DNA of 64,000 bases from Pestalotiopsis fici W106-1 (GCF_000516985.1 NW_006917091.1:4485022-4549021), one strand, 5' to 3'; numbered from the stretch's first letter, positions 1 through 14,045 are shown. The notes: a model not told the origin generated them from the sequence alone. Made by a program: numbers and translations.

Positions 1-3000
1 AACTCAATACGGAAGAAGAAAGCTGCGAGGCAAAGTAGAGGGGGATCTGTACATTCTTTTTTTTTTCTTCCCCCTTTGCCTTTCTCACTACTCCCTCCCC
101 CTAGCAACAGGACAGCAGAACCAAAGCAGCTAACCTTAGGTGACCTCCTCCCGCCCTGCCCTGTCCTGCTGCCCTGCTGCTGCCCTACCGGCAAAGCATG
201 TATGTCATCATCCCATCGTCCACCACAACGTCGCATTACATGGTTGTGTGGGTTTTCATACTCGGATGAACCAAGTAGATAACCTATGCCACCCAGTTCA
301 TCGGTTTCCTACGCAACCGGCACTCATGCCCCCTTGTAGGATGCCAGGATGAGCTATTTTGTGAATAACCGTCAGTACTTATGTCAGCACACACAACAAC
401 TGTTGTATAGGACGGGAGCACAACGCCTCTCAGACAAGCATGTTTAAGGTCAAGGGGTTCACCCCAATACCACCCAGTATACAAGAACCCATATTGAACT
501 CAACAGCCACTAGGCCTCTTCAGGCATCATGTCTCTGTGCTGAGTGCGGGTAAATGCCTTTGCTCATTGCTCAATTAAGATCTGCAAAGAAAAAGTCATT
601 TACTTCAGTATTACTGTTCATCCGCGGCTGAGTGCACAGAAGATTTCTGGCGTGATACGAGACAATTATTATCATTATTTTTCATTCTTCGCCGGCAATA
701 TATTTTATCATCAACAAATGTATCCAGGTTGCCATTGGATATGGGTCCATCTTTTTTTCCCCCTTGTCTCTAGAGCTTGTGTAAATAAGTTCACTATGTT
801 TTCCTCGGCCTCGACATCGTGCCTGAGCAGGGGGGGGGGGCCCCAATCGGTAACAGGGGTTGGCCTTTCATCCGATATGTGGGTGCTTTGGGATGCGTTC
901 ATCCTCATCCGCCGGGATCAGCAAAAGTCATGACAGGTCCCTGGACAACCCTGGTTCTTGATGTGGTCTTGTATTTTATGCTTTTTCTGACTTACTTTGT
1001 GGGAGGAGGAGAAAGAGGAGGGGTGGGTGGTGGTGGTCGCCGCCGTGGATCAAGCCTCTAAAGAGGTTGCAGGAACGGAGAATTTTTGACGGTCTTGCAA
1101 AAAGAAATAAAAGAAATAGCCGGTCATGCAGCAGCATGACTCTGCGACAATGCTGGTCCTGCTCTCTGCTCTGATCTCTGTCCTAGGTAGGAACCTAGGT
1201 ACTTACTTGGCTGCTCGCTCTGCTATAGATGTCTTCTCTCGGGGTTCCCTGCGTCACGTCAACCGTAAGGCTTCAGCTGTCACATTGTCGCAATGCTACC
1301 CAAAAGCACCTGTAATATGGCACATGGCCACAACCAGATCCGTAGCCTGGGTTGATCTGAGGTGCATCGATCTCAAACCCCCCAGCATGATGGGACGGAA
1401 GAGTCCCCCAGTAGCGCAGGTCCGCACCCATCATACTACACATACACGGACATGCCTAGGTCGAGTTAGTAGACAGGATATACCAAGGCAGCCCAGCCAT
1501 TACCAGCATCATCATCATAGTCGTCAAGTCTATGGAAGCAGGGTCGATCGGATATGCTCGATCCGCATGATTCGTCCCCACCTAACCTCGACGACCATGG
1601 TCATAATGGCTGGCTGTAATCAGGACTCCCGGGAGCCGCCCTGGGCTGTTGTCTGGTCGATTCGGGGAAGGGTCGCCCCCAGCCAAGCACTTTGGCTCAT
1701 CTGAAATCGGGTAAATCTCGAAATTATTACCTTGATTCATTATTTAGGAATCTTTCTGTAAAGCGCTCGCGCTGCGCGAAAGAGACCATCATACTTCATT
1801 AGTCCCTCTGACAAAGCATTGATGTCTGAACACGCGGTTTCAGCCTTTGAGATTGAGGCAAAAGGATAATAGGAAATTACCAAATCCACTTTCTCATTCT
1901 CATCTAGGATTGGGAAGGAAGGAAAGAGAAAAAAAAAAATACTTCATCTGTCCTGCAAGTAGTGCAGGTTGTTGTTTGTGCCCAGGGAAACCTAACTTTG
2001 GTTAGTATCGCTGTGAGATCCTCCAAAGTCTATTGTCCTTTGTTCTTCCAAGACAGATAATCTCAGCACAAGCACTCCTATATCCAGGCGCCTGGGAATA
2101 GGTAGAGGAGGACGAAACTCGTCGCGGTTCTGGTCATCGTTGTCCTCTGTCTGGTCTGGTCTGTCTACCCTTTCTCTCCTCTCTTTCTCTCTCTCCATTT
2201 GATCAATGTCCTCGGGCCCGAGTCCAGTAGCCTGGCAGCACAAACTGGCCCCCCAAAGGAACCTTTGTATCTCGAGACCTCATATATACAACCAACTACC
2301 AAAGCACAACGTGCAGATGATCTGCCTGGGGGGGAGAACATCGGTGGCCCCTGTTCCTGGTTTGACGCCGTCACCTTTTTGCCGCGAAGCTTACGGGGCT
2401 ACCCGGGCTCCAGAAAAAAAGCAATAACGAAGAAGAACTATTCTTCGCTTCTTTTGACTTAGCATCACTACGCCGCCATCGAGCGGCATGTCAACAAGGT
2501 TACTTGGGCTTCTCTTAGTTTGATCATAGCTTCCAAGGTGGAGCTGAGCCTATAACCGTCGTCGCCTGGCCAGTCGCCTATTCGTTATCGAGTTCTGGGA
2601 TCTGGATCATCGCCAGCTGCCGGCTACCCCAACCTGCAGCAACCTCAACAGGAACGAAAGCAAACGGTGACGGACTCTTATTAGTTCTTTACCTGCTGCT
2701 CCTTCCGCTGTCATAAGGTAGACCGCCGCTTCTTTTCCCTGGTTTCCAAACATCCAAAAGAAAGAAGAGAAGATACATTCCCAGGACAAGACTGCAGCAA
2801 CAAACCCATTACTGTCTGTCCCCCCTTTGCTGCCGAGCCGCCTTTGCATCAAACTTCCAAAAACAGATCTCAACAGTCGTTGTTGCTTCCAAGTTGGGCG
2901 TCTTCCGGGTTCCGTGTCCCTTCAAGTGTGGAAAAGAGCCTCTACGCTTTGTCGTGTCATACGTCCAGCTGCTCGTGCGCGCGCGTTGTGCCGCTCTCCA

Positions 3001-3446
3001 AGCAAGAATCCTTGCCATAGTGCCTCATCGAATAAGAGCCTGGACACTTGCTGCACTCGGTTCCAAAGTTTGGTTCAACCACCACTGCAAACCCGCAAGA
3101 CTGATTCCATTGGTCGGTCGCTCAGGCACTCTCACTCCGCCGTTGGCCCTCCTCTCTCAACAATACTGGCATCCGTCCGGCGTCTACTCTTGTTTTCCCA
3201 TTTCCGCAAGAGGCCATCGGGGAATTCTCAAAACCAGGGACAAAAAATCCATCCCTTTGGATCGCGGTGTTCCAGCCCTCGAACATCCTGTAGAGGCATC
3301 CTGTTTTGAAAGGAAGGGGTCTAATCTTGGTTTTGCAGGGCAAGTCGCCACCTGCTGGCTCAGCGCGATCCATCCCATAGAACAGACATATCTTTCTCTT
3401 GTCTCTCGACGGCCTTTAGGGACCATCGGGCACAACAACTTTTTTC
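1..3446. other. Intergenic region upstream of the first regulator gene
   Basis: I see no supportable gene here. Open frames of up to about 200 codons exist (for example 1126-1704 and 2894-3517), but they have biased low-complexity translations, no recognisable domain and no intron pattern. The last kilobase (about 2500-3446) is rich in C and T and probably holds the promoter and a long 5' leader of the gene starting at 3447. A run of ten G lies near 830, an A run near 1931, and paired CCTAGGTA motifs near 1184-1201. Confidence 0.5.
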
Positions 3447-5096
3447 ATGGCCATCGCTATCCGGCAGTCCTCGCACATCCAACAACATCAATCGTCGGAC
3501 AACGCGAACAGACATAACAGTAGTCATCCTCGAGAATCACTCCAGTTGATGACCGACATGATGTCCTACCAATACCCGCCGCCGCCTCAGAATGGCGGCG
3601 ATTTGGATCTCCCGCACTCTGGTTACTTGTCCAACTACCAGACCTCGGCCGCTTCCTCTTTGGAGGTAAGAAACCAGCAAGTCCCGGCTGTGCATCTCAC
3701 ACAGCCTGTCCTCCCAGCCCAAGGTTCTACCATGTCACTCGCCCAGCGCCGAGACTTGAACAAAGCCCTCAAATTGAGAAGACCCGAGACGACTCCTAAC
3801 GTGAGGACACAGGGGACGAACGAGTCCGCTCATGGTCAATTTGGATCCGCTGGAGAAAAGAAACGCAACAAGCTTGGGTACCACCGCACCTCAGTTGCCT
3901 GTAGTACGTCGATCCAACCCCTTCTCTGTCTCCTTTTCTTTCGTGTTGATGATGACCGATCCGTGCTTGTGAACGTTCCACTAAAGAGCGAAAACTTGTA
4001 GCCCATTGCCGCCGAAGGAAGATCAGGTGCATACCCTATGTCAATGACCCTCAAGGCCGGTGCCAAAACTGCATTAGATTGAAGAAGGAGTGCACTTTTC
4101 ATAGTGTTGGCCAGGACATCCCTCCCAGCAACACGCAGAGGCCAGGAGTTAGGACAGGACCAGGACCAAAGATAGCTTCAGCATCCACTTCACCTGTGGC
4201 TACGACCGGCCATCAGTCTGCCATCTCGCCAAATCAACCCTATCCGCAAATCACATCTGTTTCTTCCCACATGGGCCCGCCGATTAAGCCGGAATCCTTT
4301 TCCCGGGACGCCAAGTGTAGGTTCTTCGCGCACTGCCTCCTCCCCTTTCGAATCACTTTCTCTTGAAAGGTTAAGAGTATTCGGTTATGCTAAGAGGGAA
4401 TCCATAGTGTCCACGAGCACGCCGACCACTAGGAACTTCCAGTACAGCCACAATGCTAACAGTTGGGTGTCGACGGATACCGGAGCCAACCCCGCAAAGA
4501 CCCCGGATATGAATGCGTCGTGGAGATCGTACACGCAAGACTCGCCGGTCACGCCGGGGTTCTCGTCGTACACCACTCACCCGCACACAACGTCGCCGTG
4601 GCCTACAGGGGCAATGGGAACCCCGGTCAGCAACGACTCAACATCCCGCCACGACGAGATTGCCTGGTCGCCATACCCCACGCCGGGCCGGTCCCTATCC
4701 TACGGAGGTGGCGAGAACTCGCAAAATTATGCGCCAGTGCCTTCACACGTGGCCGCTGCCGGCTCGGCGCCCAACAGCGTCTACGACAGACGGTCTTCCA
4801 TGGCCGCAGCGGCATCCGACATGTATCCGCCAGGTGCAGCGGGCGGTATCGCGACGACCATCCCCAACGTGGAGAGCAGCATCCCGGGGACGGCACTGGA
4901 TCCCAGCGGATCCCTATCCGCCGGAGCCGTGCCGACCCAGGCAGGCTACGGGGCGCCCTGGCAAGCGCAGCCGTACACATACTCCAAGACGGGAGACGGC
5001 TACGAGGGCTGGTACAGCACCTCGGGCCAGACGCCCACCCAGGTCCCCTCCAATACGGATCACTCGCCGCAGAGTGTCTACTACGCCAGCAGATGA
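3447..5096 (+). CDS. Zn2Cys6 transcription factor
   Basis: Probable nuclear DNA-binding regulator of 489 residues in three exons: 3447-3903, 4002-4314 and 4397-5096. The zinc cluster is split by the first intron (GTACGT donor, 98 nt) and is complete after splicing: C152-x2-C155-x6-C162-x10-C173-x2-C176-x6-C183, with the basic RRRKIR segment after the second cysteine. It is preceded by a KKRNKLGYHR stretch. Unlike most proteins of this class the finger is central, after about 150 residues rich in Gln, Ser and Pro. The C-terminal part is low complexity (Ser, Thr, Pro, Tyr, Gly) and I see no fungal-specific transcription factor domain in it. The second intron is uncertain: 4315-4396 keeps frame, but so does 4317-4377 with a better GTAGGT donor, giving 497 residues. 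The target genes are unknown. The start is the first ATG of the open exon; an upstream non-coding exon is possible. Confidence 0.85.
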
Positions 5097-6814
5097 AATG
5101 GCTGGGTTCTTTCCCTTGCCTGTCTTCCGTCGCCTATTCCAGAACGCCTCTACCATCTTTGACCTCTTCCACACCTAAGAGCTTTCTCTCCGGAGCTCTA
5201 GTAGAGGACCAAAAGTTTCAGTGTGCGTTCTGATTCATGTCGCAACGCGTCAATGATCCCACTCGAAATACCCCAAGAAATGATATCTTTTTAGCTGTTG
5301 ATTTGTGTTCTCTGTCTTTCTCCCGTGTAACTCTTTTGCTTTTTTCTTTCGTATTATTCTCCTTCTCCTTTTCCTTTTCACCGGGGAGAGCTCGGAAAGA
5401 AAGAAAGACACCGCACTGTAATGAATTCGAGAGGCAAGGGCAAGACTTTTTTTCTGGAGGGCTCTTTTTGTGTGCGGGCGTTCGGGCCTCAACCCCCCGG
5501 TGGAGGATTTGCACTGCATCATCATAACACGAAACACGATCTCCGACGCAGAGAGACGCCCATGGGCAAAGCTGCGGACCGGGGAGAAAAAGATGGAAAA
5601 TAATTGCTTGCGTCTTTCTTTTCTTTTCCCCATTGTCTCTTTCTCCATAACCCCATGAGAACACAACCACACACACAGAGAAAGATGACTTTGCCGCGTG
5701 GAAGAAAAAGATCGTGAGAAAGAGCAATGGAAAATTAAAGAGGTTCGCGCGTTGAGAAGAGACTTCCGCACAATTTGTTCGGACTCGGTGGTGGGAAAGG
5801 TCCGGGAAACGAACTTTGGGACGACTTATTTGAGAGTTCAAGCTTACCCTCCTCAACAACGCGGCCTGCCGGGGAAGACGCTTCCGGGGAGCAAGTCATT
5901 TTTTTTAACTCAAAAGACCCTAATCTTTCCCAGCCTTGGCAGGAAAAGTTTGAAAACAGCATGTGTACGATCAAGAACGCTTGCGCAAAGATGCCGGCGG
6001 CGATGGGCGGAGTTTGGTGGGAAACCGTTCACACATTCAACGGAGAGGGCGGATTTTGGTTTTTGCATTTGGTGCTCGGTGGTTCACAAAAGATTTTTGG
6101 TTTCTCGATTTTCCCCCCTCCTTTTCCCGCTCATCAACTTTGATTTTCAGCATCCAGTGGTGTTTTTTTCTTTCATCTTCACGCAGCATTTCACGAGAAA
6201 CAAAAAAATCCGAAACGTTGGACACTCTTAATAATACTAGGACCTGCGGGTTCTGGGTGCTCAAAATAGAGCAAATACTATAATTCGTTTGGAGCTGCAC
6301 ATAGAAGGACGTGTAGGTTCTCAAATTCTTGTTACCATAGAATCATTTTGTTATATATGTATTGCGTTTTTACTAGCATCCGTGTTGGTTTCCTCCGTGT
6401 TTAGCAGTATGACCTCTATGGACATGGAGCCCAGCGAGGGTGATTTCGATCCGATGAAACCAAAGTGCGTATTCCATGGCAATGAGTGCTTGATGGATGC
6501 CCGCCCCGGAAGAAGCTGTACGCTTGGTTCATCTTGTCAACTCATCGTTGCGAGCTTGAACAGACACCCTGCCAATGATACAATATCCACCCCCATCACA
6601 GGATATCTACATCAAAGAGGAGTCTGCCACCGGCAGCTGAATGGCAACGGCCTTCGCGGCAAACTTGTCATTCTTGCCTCGTGCTGTTATTATTTCCCAC
6701 TTACTAAAGCCTTGTGCCTAAGATATCACTAATGCTAGGTAGCCTAGAAGATAGACATTGCATTCTTCTGCTCGGTATCAGGGAACTTTGGCAACCTTGG
6801 ATCGATTTCCCTTG
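5097..6814. other. Intergenic region between convergent genes
   Basis: This stretch separates the 3' ends of the Zn2Cys6 gene (+) and the DUF202 gene (-). It is rich in A and in pyrimidine tracts. A minus-strand open frame of 213 codons at 5218-5859 is Ser/Lys/Phe-rich with overlapping open frames in several phases, so I read it as a composition artefact. No RNA gene or repeat is recognised. Confidence 0.5.
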
Positions 6815-7656
6815 CTATGCCTCCAACCGCCATGTGAGCACCAGCAGAGCCACGTATGCGCAGAGGCTAATGGCGGTCAGCATGAGGACGCTGTTGCCGC
6901 TGGTGCGGAACTTTTTCTGGACCTGACCGGTGACGTCGTCGGTCATGGTGAAGAACTGCTGGTTGCCCTGATAGCGGCGGTATATGGCCACGAGCATGAT
7001 GCCCGCACCGTACAGCGAAAAGAGCGCGCCAATGGCGTAGAACTCGGACGTGAAGATTTTGAGGATGATGAGGGCAAAGCTGAACTGGGACAGCGCCGTG
7101 CGCATGTACGCGCCTTCAAACGTGCGTTGGGCGGCCCGGATCTCCACGAGTCTGCATGCAGGGCAAAACCAGCGCGTCAGTTTATGTCTACATAATGACC
7201 GGGCGGCAGCGACATGGGCGCAGTCGCGATATTGCCCGGATAGGTAGGGCGCAATGTTCACACTGTTGTAACGAGATTTGATGCTCATACTTACTCGTCA
7301 GAAGTGAGCACTATGGATCTTGCTCGGTGCATCCGAAGATGCAGATGACTGAATTGAACACGTTAGCAAGCGTTGCTGCAATAGAAAAATCGCCATCAAT
7401 GTCGTTCCCGGGTGCATAGATAGAGTAGCCGCCGGGCTGAACTCACTCTTCGGGATGTGCCTGTTGAAATATCATCAGCAAGGTGCAGTTCGCCAGCAAG
7501 CACGCGCACAGGTACACACATGGAACATGTTTGAAAGGATAGATCACTCCCAAGCTTCTTTTTCCTAGCGGGTTCCTGAGCCTCCTTCGGCTCCTTGAGT
7601 CCCCCAACTCGCGACGGCGGTAGGGCGAATTGTGAATGTTGGATGTTTGTCGACAT
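6815..7656 (-). CDS. DUF202 family small membrane protein
   Basis: Predicted integral membrane protein of about 181 residues; the function of the fungal members is not established. The best-supported exons, in transcript order, are 7295-7348 and 6815-7151, joined by an intron at 7152-7294 with a GTAAGT donor. They give the continuous segment ending LTSDE followed by LVEIRAAQRTFEGAYMRTAL, characteristic of the DUF202 family. Three hydrophobic segments follow: after RTALSQ, at FYAIGALFSLYGAGIMLVAI, and at the C terminus before TWRLEA. Two upstream exons (7516-7656 and a 14-nt exon at 7447-7460) keep frame and give a Lys-rich cytosolic N terminus, but they are my inference. The start is not resolved: ATG at 7656 is used here, and another ATG at 7705 lies in a different frame. 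The gene is convergent with the upstream Zn2Cys6 gene. Confidence 0.75.
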
Positions 7657-7705
7657 GCAGGTGACGTTGCGAAGCACTTGCAGCACCATCAGGTGGAGAT
7701 GCCAT

Positions 7706-10394
7706 TTTAGCGGTTGGTGGGCTATTGCACTGCCAGTGCTAGCTAAAAGGCACTAGACGGCGCGCTGAACAAAAAGGGAACAACCTTAAAGGAAAATCTC
7801 CATGTTGCCATGCACGGCAAATCCCGATTCTTACCGACACCGTTGAAGTTTCGCTTGCTTCATATTCTGTTGCGGACGGAACTTTTGGCTTGTTTCTGCG
7901 TCGATGAGTCCTGGTATTGACTTTATATTCACTTTTGCTTGAAATTGTGTTTCAGATCTGATCCTCCTGGTTCTTGTCTCATGTAGTTGAAAGTCTCGAT
8001 CAACAGACAGGAGTAATGTATGATACGAGAACACTGAATACTGGAAGGCAGAATGACAGAAGTACCTACATACATACATGCAACAACAAGATCGCCCGCC
8101 GAGCAGCGGGGTGACATCACAGCGCGCGGGTATTGCTCACTTTTCGCTATGCTAAAAAAGATGCCGCCTTCGTCCCCTGCAAAGTCGATCCGACGAGCGA
8201 GGATTCGGTGCCTACACTACCTATTTACTACATGGTACACATCCTCCCTTCTCGGCGGCAGGCATTTGCATGTCTTCTTTGTGGGACGCGACGGAGTTTG
8301 GCAATCACTTATTGGCCCCCAAACCTCGACATTTCCAATAGTAGTACACTTGGCACGCTTCATCTAACCGAGAGATCGTTACGCCATTCTGCATCGCATC
8401 TTCACATATCCATCACTTGTTGGTGGAATGCAACAGAAGCGATCGTGTGCCAGCTCTTTCATCCTTGAGTCCAGGATGACTGCACGCAATGCAGGTTTAC
8501 AGAAGTCATCACTAATATATTCCACGTACTGCGTAGGTGCGAGTACATTACCGTATCGATCGCATCTTTTGTCACCCTTGTGCTGTCAGATTCCCATGGT
8601 GGGCGGGCGCCATCTACCTTAGTGTGGCTGAGCCCCGAAATGGGTTTCTAGTAGTAGCGCAACCAGAACAAAAAATCACATTCAGTTTGAGTAAGTCGGG
8701 AACAGATAAAAGGAGGCTGTGGAATTTTTCGAGAAAATGTCTCGCCCTTTGCTACATTCTAGATGATCCCGCACAAATGCGTTATGGCCTAAGCAGCTAG
8801 AAGGTTTGTCAAATCGAAAGAGCTGAGTTATACGCAGCGCTATTTGAGGCGGCGCGGAAATTGTATGATGTGGTTCGCGAACCACTTAGTATTTGACTTT
8901 GACACGGCAGCTTAGAACATATAGGCCGATGGAATTGGAGTGCACCAAAGAAGACTCGAATAGGACGGACTCAAACAACCGAGCAGCATTGTTCATCCAG
9001 ACTAGTAAACAATACCTCTGTCTCCTCTCTCTATATCCACTCCACATGTGCTTTGCCATGTCAATGCATTCATACCATGTATACTTGTCTGCCAGTGTTT
9101 TGCAGGTATTTCGTATTTAAACTCAAAAGTGACAGCCTCACCTTCTACCTGCCGATTCACTCCCGGTGTTCGGCGTACAGCCACTCTGCAAATGCTGGGT
9201 GCATATGTTCAAGCCTGTCTATGCCACTTGTGTCACCCGACCGGCAAACCAATCAACCCACCTACTACAATCATGTAATCAATCAGTCGCGATCGATTTT
9301 GGGCCTCGAAGCAGCAGAGGGGGGCAGGAGGAGTGCTCGAGAGCGGAAAGGCGACGGCGGGACCCTTGTACCTTTGGCAGCCCCCCGGGGCTGAGAAGAA
9401 CGCCTAGCTGGAACCCCTGTCCTACCTACATTACCCGTGGGAAACGCCTTCGGTGGGTGGGTGGTGTGAATAATGGGGGTGACATCCAATCGTCTCTGCT
9501 GTCGAGTGACAACTACTTTGAGCCGCAGGGAGTCTGAGTCTGCCCAGAGAATCTGCCCATCAGAACACCTTGTTTAAGCCTCCAGGGCTCTGTGCCTCTT
9601 CCTCTCCAACAACCCCGTCGTCCGTCCGTCTGTGGTACATCTCTCTCCCTGCCCATTCTGTCGATTGATTGATCTTGCCAGCTTGTCAGTCTTTTCCCAA
9701 GTTGAATCTGGACAGAAGGCAGTCAATCTATTGAAGCCCTCTGTCTTCATCTCTCTCTTTCTCCCCCTCCTCTCTGCACTTTCTCAGCACGTTGCGCGAT
9801 TGATTTATCTCTTGCTGCGACTAGTTTCGACAAGACACTACTACTATTGACCAAGGTACAACGTTTTATGCGGATTACGTGCCTTGCTCCAAGTCACTGG
9901 TCCTACGCTCCACCCTACCTACCATACCAGCTACCTAGATAGAGAGAGTATTTCCACCTTGTCCGCTGCGGATCTCCCCCCAGTCCAATTTGGTCCCACA
10001 TTCCACATGCGCACCTTCTGTCTAAGCGCTCGCCAGACGTAAGGCCAGCTTCAGCCGCGGCGTGTTTGAGCTCTCTCTTCCTCCTCCCAACATCTTTTTT
10101 TGTTTTTGCGCTTGATCAAGTTCACTGTTTTCACTCTGCGACTCTTCAAAGGATTTCCTTGCCATCGCGCTCCGTGTCCGTGTTGAGAACAAGAGCGACC
10201 GGCGCATCATCTCCATCGGCGTTGCGTCAAGCGGCGCACACCTTGAAGCCGATCGCAAGGCTCTGAACCCCCCCGACCGCAGTCTGCGCACAAGAACATG
10301 CGCGGGGAACAAGCCTTCCAAGGAACTGAATAATCCTAAGACCGCCGATATAATATATACCAGCCGCTTTCCACCCACATCTATATTTTTCATC
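7706..10394. other. Intergenic region between divergent genes
   Basis: About 2.7 kb shared by the DUF202 gene (-) and the large C2H2 gene (+). I recognise no gene. The right part (about 9580-10394) is C/T-rich as expected of a promoter and leader, and has an AT-rich TATA-like stretch at about 10349-10360, some 35-45 nt before the ATG at 10395. Short TACCTA-type motifs occur near 9420 and 9914-9937. Confidence 0.45.
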
Positions 10395-13300
10395 ATGTCA
10401 TCGGCATACTCTCCTTACGCCACCGTCTCCCCGGCGTCGCTCCACGACCATAAGGACGACCGTGAGCTCGGGCCCCACTATAACGACACCGGCTATACGC
10501 AGAATAACCACATTGCTCCGACAGACCATCAACAGTTGCTGTCGCCATATTCTTCTCATATGCGGAGCAATTCTGCCTCGCCCAGCAACACTTCGCTCAC
10601 CCCGGCTGACTCTACGACCAGCTTGTACGTCGTGGCGAGCGAGTTTGGTGAAAGTGACTGGAGCAACGACGACCCATTCTTTGGTGCCAACTTTGACATC
10701 GATCGTGGGACACCATCTTTCCTGGAAGAGCAGTCCCCTTTCAATTCGGAATCTCAGACAAGCTGGAAAGCGCCGCCCACAAGCGATCCTTCTTATGGGC
10801 AGCCTGATGCTCCTTCACCACAGGGACCAGACTCGATAGCGTCAAATACATCGGTGCCCCACCTGACGCCAGACACCAACGCAGGTCAGTAAATTATAAC
10901 TTTTCCCTATACATGTCAAAAAGATCCACCATGCTCTATACTGGGTCGGCCACGGTGCAACTGATGCCGCTGTCAACTATTGGTACTGCCGAGCGAATCT
11001 ATGTTGGATCAAATCTCGTTGCCCCCATCCCAGAAAGGAACTCCAACTATATCTTTTGCCGCGACGTGGGTTGATACAGGAAATTTACTGACTTGACTCA
11101 TAGAGGGCTGGTCGAACGCCGAGAGTCCTGCCCTTGCTGCGATGTCCACAACTAGCCCCCGTGTGACTGTCTCAGTTTGGGGCAAAGAGAATGAGCAGCC
11201 ACTTCACGCGATGGAGAGGCCTCTGACCTCAGAGGCTTCAAGCCCCCACCAATTTCGCTCTCTCCATGAAGATGCACTGTCTGTTGAGACACTTCATGGC
11301 TCAGCACCAAGCGTGTCACGCGATCAACAAGGCGGCTGGCTGGCCGACAGCGAAACGGGTCAGCGTGGATTGGCTCCTGAAAATCGCTCTGCCGAAGAAA
11401 CAACCAGCGTCAATCAGCTGGCTGCCACACGAGAAGTTGATGCAAAAAGCCAGTTGGTAGAATCCTGGGTTTCAAACACTGCGGATCAAGCACAACCTCC
11501 AATTGCGGAGAACACTACTGGTCAAACGGCCACAGAAGACGATAATATTCCAATGGGCCATTGGACTGTTAACACGCATAAAGAAGACCAGGTCTACTAC
11601 AATGGAGACTTCACGAATGATCAGAGAGGTGATGGGCCGTCCAATGGCTCCGGCCGAATCGGGTTGGCCGACCTTGACCTCCTACCTGCTCGCAACTGGG
11701 AGAACTCTCCAATGGTACAGCCAATATCCGACATCAACTCGAGGAGAAACCAGCCTGAGACCTCGGCAGCTGCAATGGCGAAATTTGAGAGAATGTGCCA
11801 TGACAATGACTCCTTCGTATCATATGCTGCTACGTGGGGAACTCGACGGAGAAGTATGCCTAGTGTTGTCGATACTGAAGGAGTCATTAGCGGAAACTTT
11901 TTCAAAAAGCTGGCACTGAAAGGTGACGGCACTTCTTCCCGTCGCCCGAGTCTCTTCAAGGAGATTTCGACATTGGTCAGGAGGCCAAGCCAGAGTGTTC
12001 TCAAACGCAAGGGTACCAATGGTGAAGAGCCAATATCGGAAGATTCGAGTTCGAGTAATCGGCGGGAATCTCGAGATAGTCTGGTTCCGCCTGCCCGCAG
12101 TGGAAGCTGGGGCATACGCTCAAGACAGACACCCAGCTTGAACACGGCATTAGTCGGAATGGCTGCTGGTGCGGCTTCCATCGGTTCCTCGACGGCTCAT
12201 ACTCGAAACGGCTCAATGAGTGCAACTAACACCGTCCCTCCTAGGAGTCCGTCATTCCTACAAGCCAAGATACCTATTATGAGACCAAGGAGTCGAACTG
12301 AAGCGCCAAAGCCTCCGCCTTACCCCAACAACCTTGTGGGCATGCTCATGAAAAATGGCGGCCCGCCCGTGGCTCAACTGGCCAAGTCACAAATGCCCCA
12401 TGACGCAGATGAGGACGATGAAGACGACGAGGCTTTTGAGGACTTGGACATCAAGACTGATTTCAGCAAATCAGAAGATATCACTCCAACCTTGGACGGG
12501 TTCCGCCAACACATCCTCAAACTAAACCCCTTTCTAGCAACCAGCAACCAATACCTGGTAGATCGGATTGCGCATCAAATGGTTGTGCGGTACAAGAACC
12601 TCCAGAACCAGAAGATCAAGCATCTCAGAGCGGCGCATTCTGGACACTGCAACTCTGGCGCGTTCTGTGTCCAAAGGGAAGGAATGGTCAGGCCTCTGGA
12701 GTCTAAAAGCGGCGTTCGCGATACAGACCCTGTATCGGCCCAAGCAGACTCTTCAGATGGCGATGCGAACCCTCATGAAGGTACTATCAACACGGAAACA
12801 TTTCCTACGGGTATTCCTATGCCACCCACATCCATTCTGCCTGCAGTAAGTAAACTTCTGTTCTCATATAATTACACATCCATCGGCCCATACTTTGGTT
12901 GAAATTCTGGTGCTACAAAGCAATTGCCAAAGGGAAAATTGAAAGGATCTCTCACCGTCTCAGAACTGCTTCTTGTTGACAGCTGGCTGACCCTTCTTTA
13001 GGAGTTTGAATGTCGGATCTGTTTCAGTTTCCGCAAATTCATCAAGCCTTCTGATTGGACCAAGCATGTGCATGAGGATGTCCAACCTTTTACGTGCACC
13101 TGGGATCACTGTCGTGAGCCAAAAATGTTCAAGAGAAAGGCTGACTGGGTTCGACATGAGAATGAAGGCCATCGCCATCTCGAGTGGTGGACTTGTGATG
13201 TTGATGAATGTAAGCATACGTGTTACAGGCGCGACAACTTCTTGCAGCATCTCGTCCGTGAGCACAAGTTCGCAGAGCCCAAGGTCAAGACAAAAGCAGC

Positions 13301-14045
13301 GGTCAAGAAGTCAGGACAAACCGATCTCACCTGGCAGAAAGTTGAGGAATGTCATGCTGAAACACCGAAACAACCACAAGAAGAGTCTTGTAGCTTCTGC
13401 GGCAAGACCTTCCCCTCGTGGAAGAAGTTGACAGTTCACCTTGCAAAGCACATGGAACAGATTAGTCTGCCAGTGTTGAGACTTGTGTCTACGAAAGACC
13501 TCAATCAAGACACAATAATCAGTCCTGTGCAAGATCCCCCGCCACGAAGCTTTCCCGCACCCACCACTCCGGTGAAAATCGAGGAGCCAGTGTTCACTTC
13601 TCAACGGCCACACGCCGTTTCGAATCCAATAGACTACAACCCGCACGGCAACCTAGGATTCCAAGCGATGGCACAACAAAACAACCTGTCCCATTTCTAT
13701 AACCAAGGACAAGCCAATCCACAGTTTGGCGGGATGGGACAAGCCGCGAGCAGTGGATTGATGATGCCGCAGGGACCTGCTGGCTACCCGCAAACCCAGT
13801 ATTCGGTCATGCCCGTGACAACTGGAGGCCAGTTCGGGAATGCCTACGTGGCAATGCAAAATCAAGCAGAACCATTCCCGGCATTCAACAACGACGCACT
13901 GGGCCTTCAGTATACAAATGGGCAGATGCCATATGATAACATGGCACCCACTGTCATGCCTGCGGATCAATCCAGTTACCATGGCTCAGTATCACCATAT
14001 TCACGATCTCCTCATCCAGGAAACAACGGGTTCTATATGCAATAA
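10395..14045 (+). CDS. Large C2H2 zinc-finger protein
   Basis: Predicted nuclear protein of 1091 residues, probably a transcription factor. Three exons, 10395-10884, 11104-12845 and 13002-14045, are separated by introns of 219 nt (GTCAGT donor) and 156 nt (GTAAGT donor), and frame is kept at both joins. Residues 1-740 are mostly disordered Ser/Thr/Asn-rich sequence with an acidic tract (DADEDDEDDE) near residue 590, followed by a short structured segment containing HLRAAHSGHCNSGAFCV. The zinc fingers start with the third exon: C748-x2-C751 with H766 and H768, then C776-x4-C781 with H796 and H801, then C809-x4-C814 with H827 and H832. A classical finger, CSFCGKTF with histidines in LTVHLAKH, follows near residues 875-895. 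The C-terminal 170 residues are rich in Gln, Asn, Pro and Gly. This layout is common in Sordariomycetes, but no family-specific role is known to me. Confidence 0.88.

Noticed and set aside
1126..1704. Open frame of 192 codons (+)
   Set aside because: Odd composition, no domain, no intron context; reads as chance frame in non-coding DNA.
2827..3517. Two overlapping open frames of 160 and 207 codons (+) before the first regulator
   Set aside because: They overlap in different phases across a C/T-rich leader, and one runs through the start of the real gene.
5218..5859. Open frame of 213 codons (-)
   Set aside because: Lys/Phe/Ser-rich translation produced by purine/pyrimidine bias, with competing long frames on both strands.
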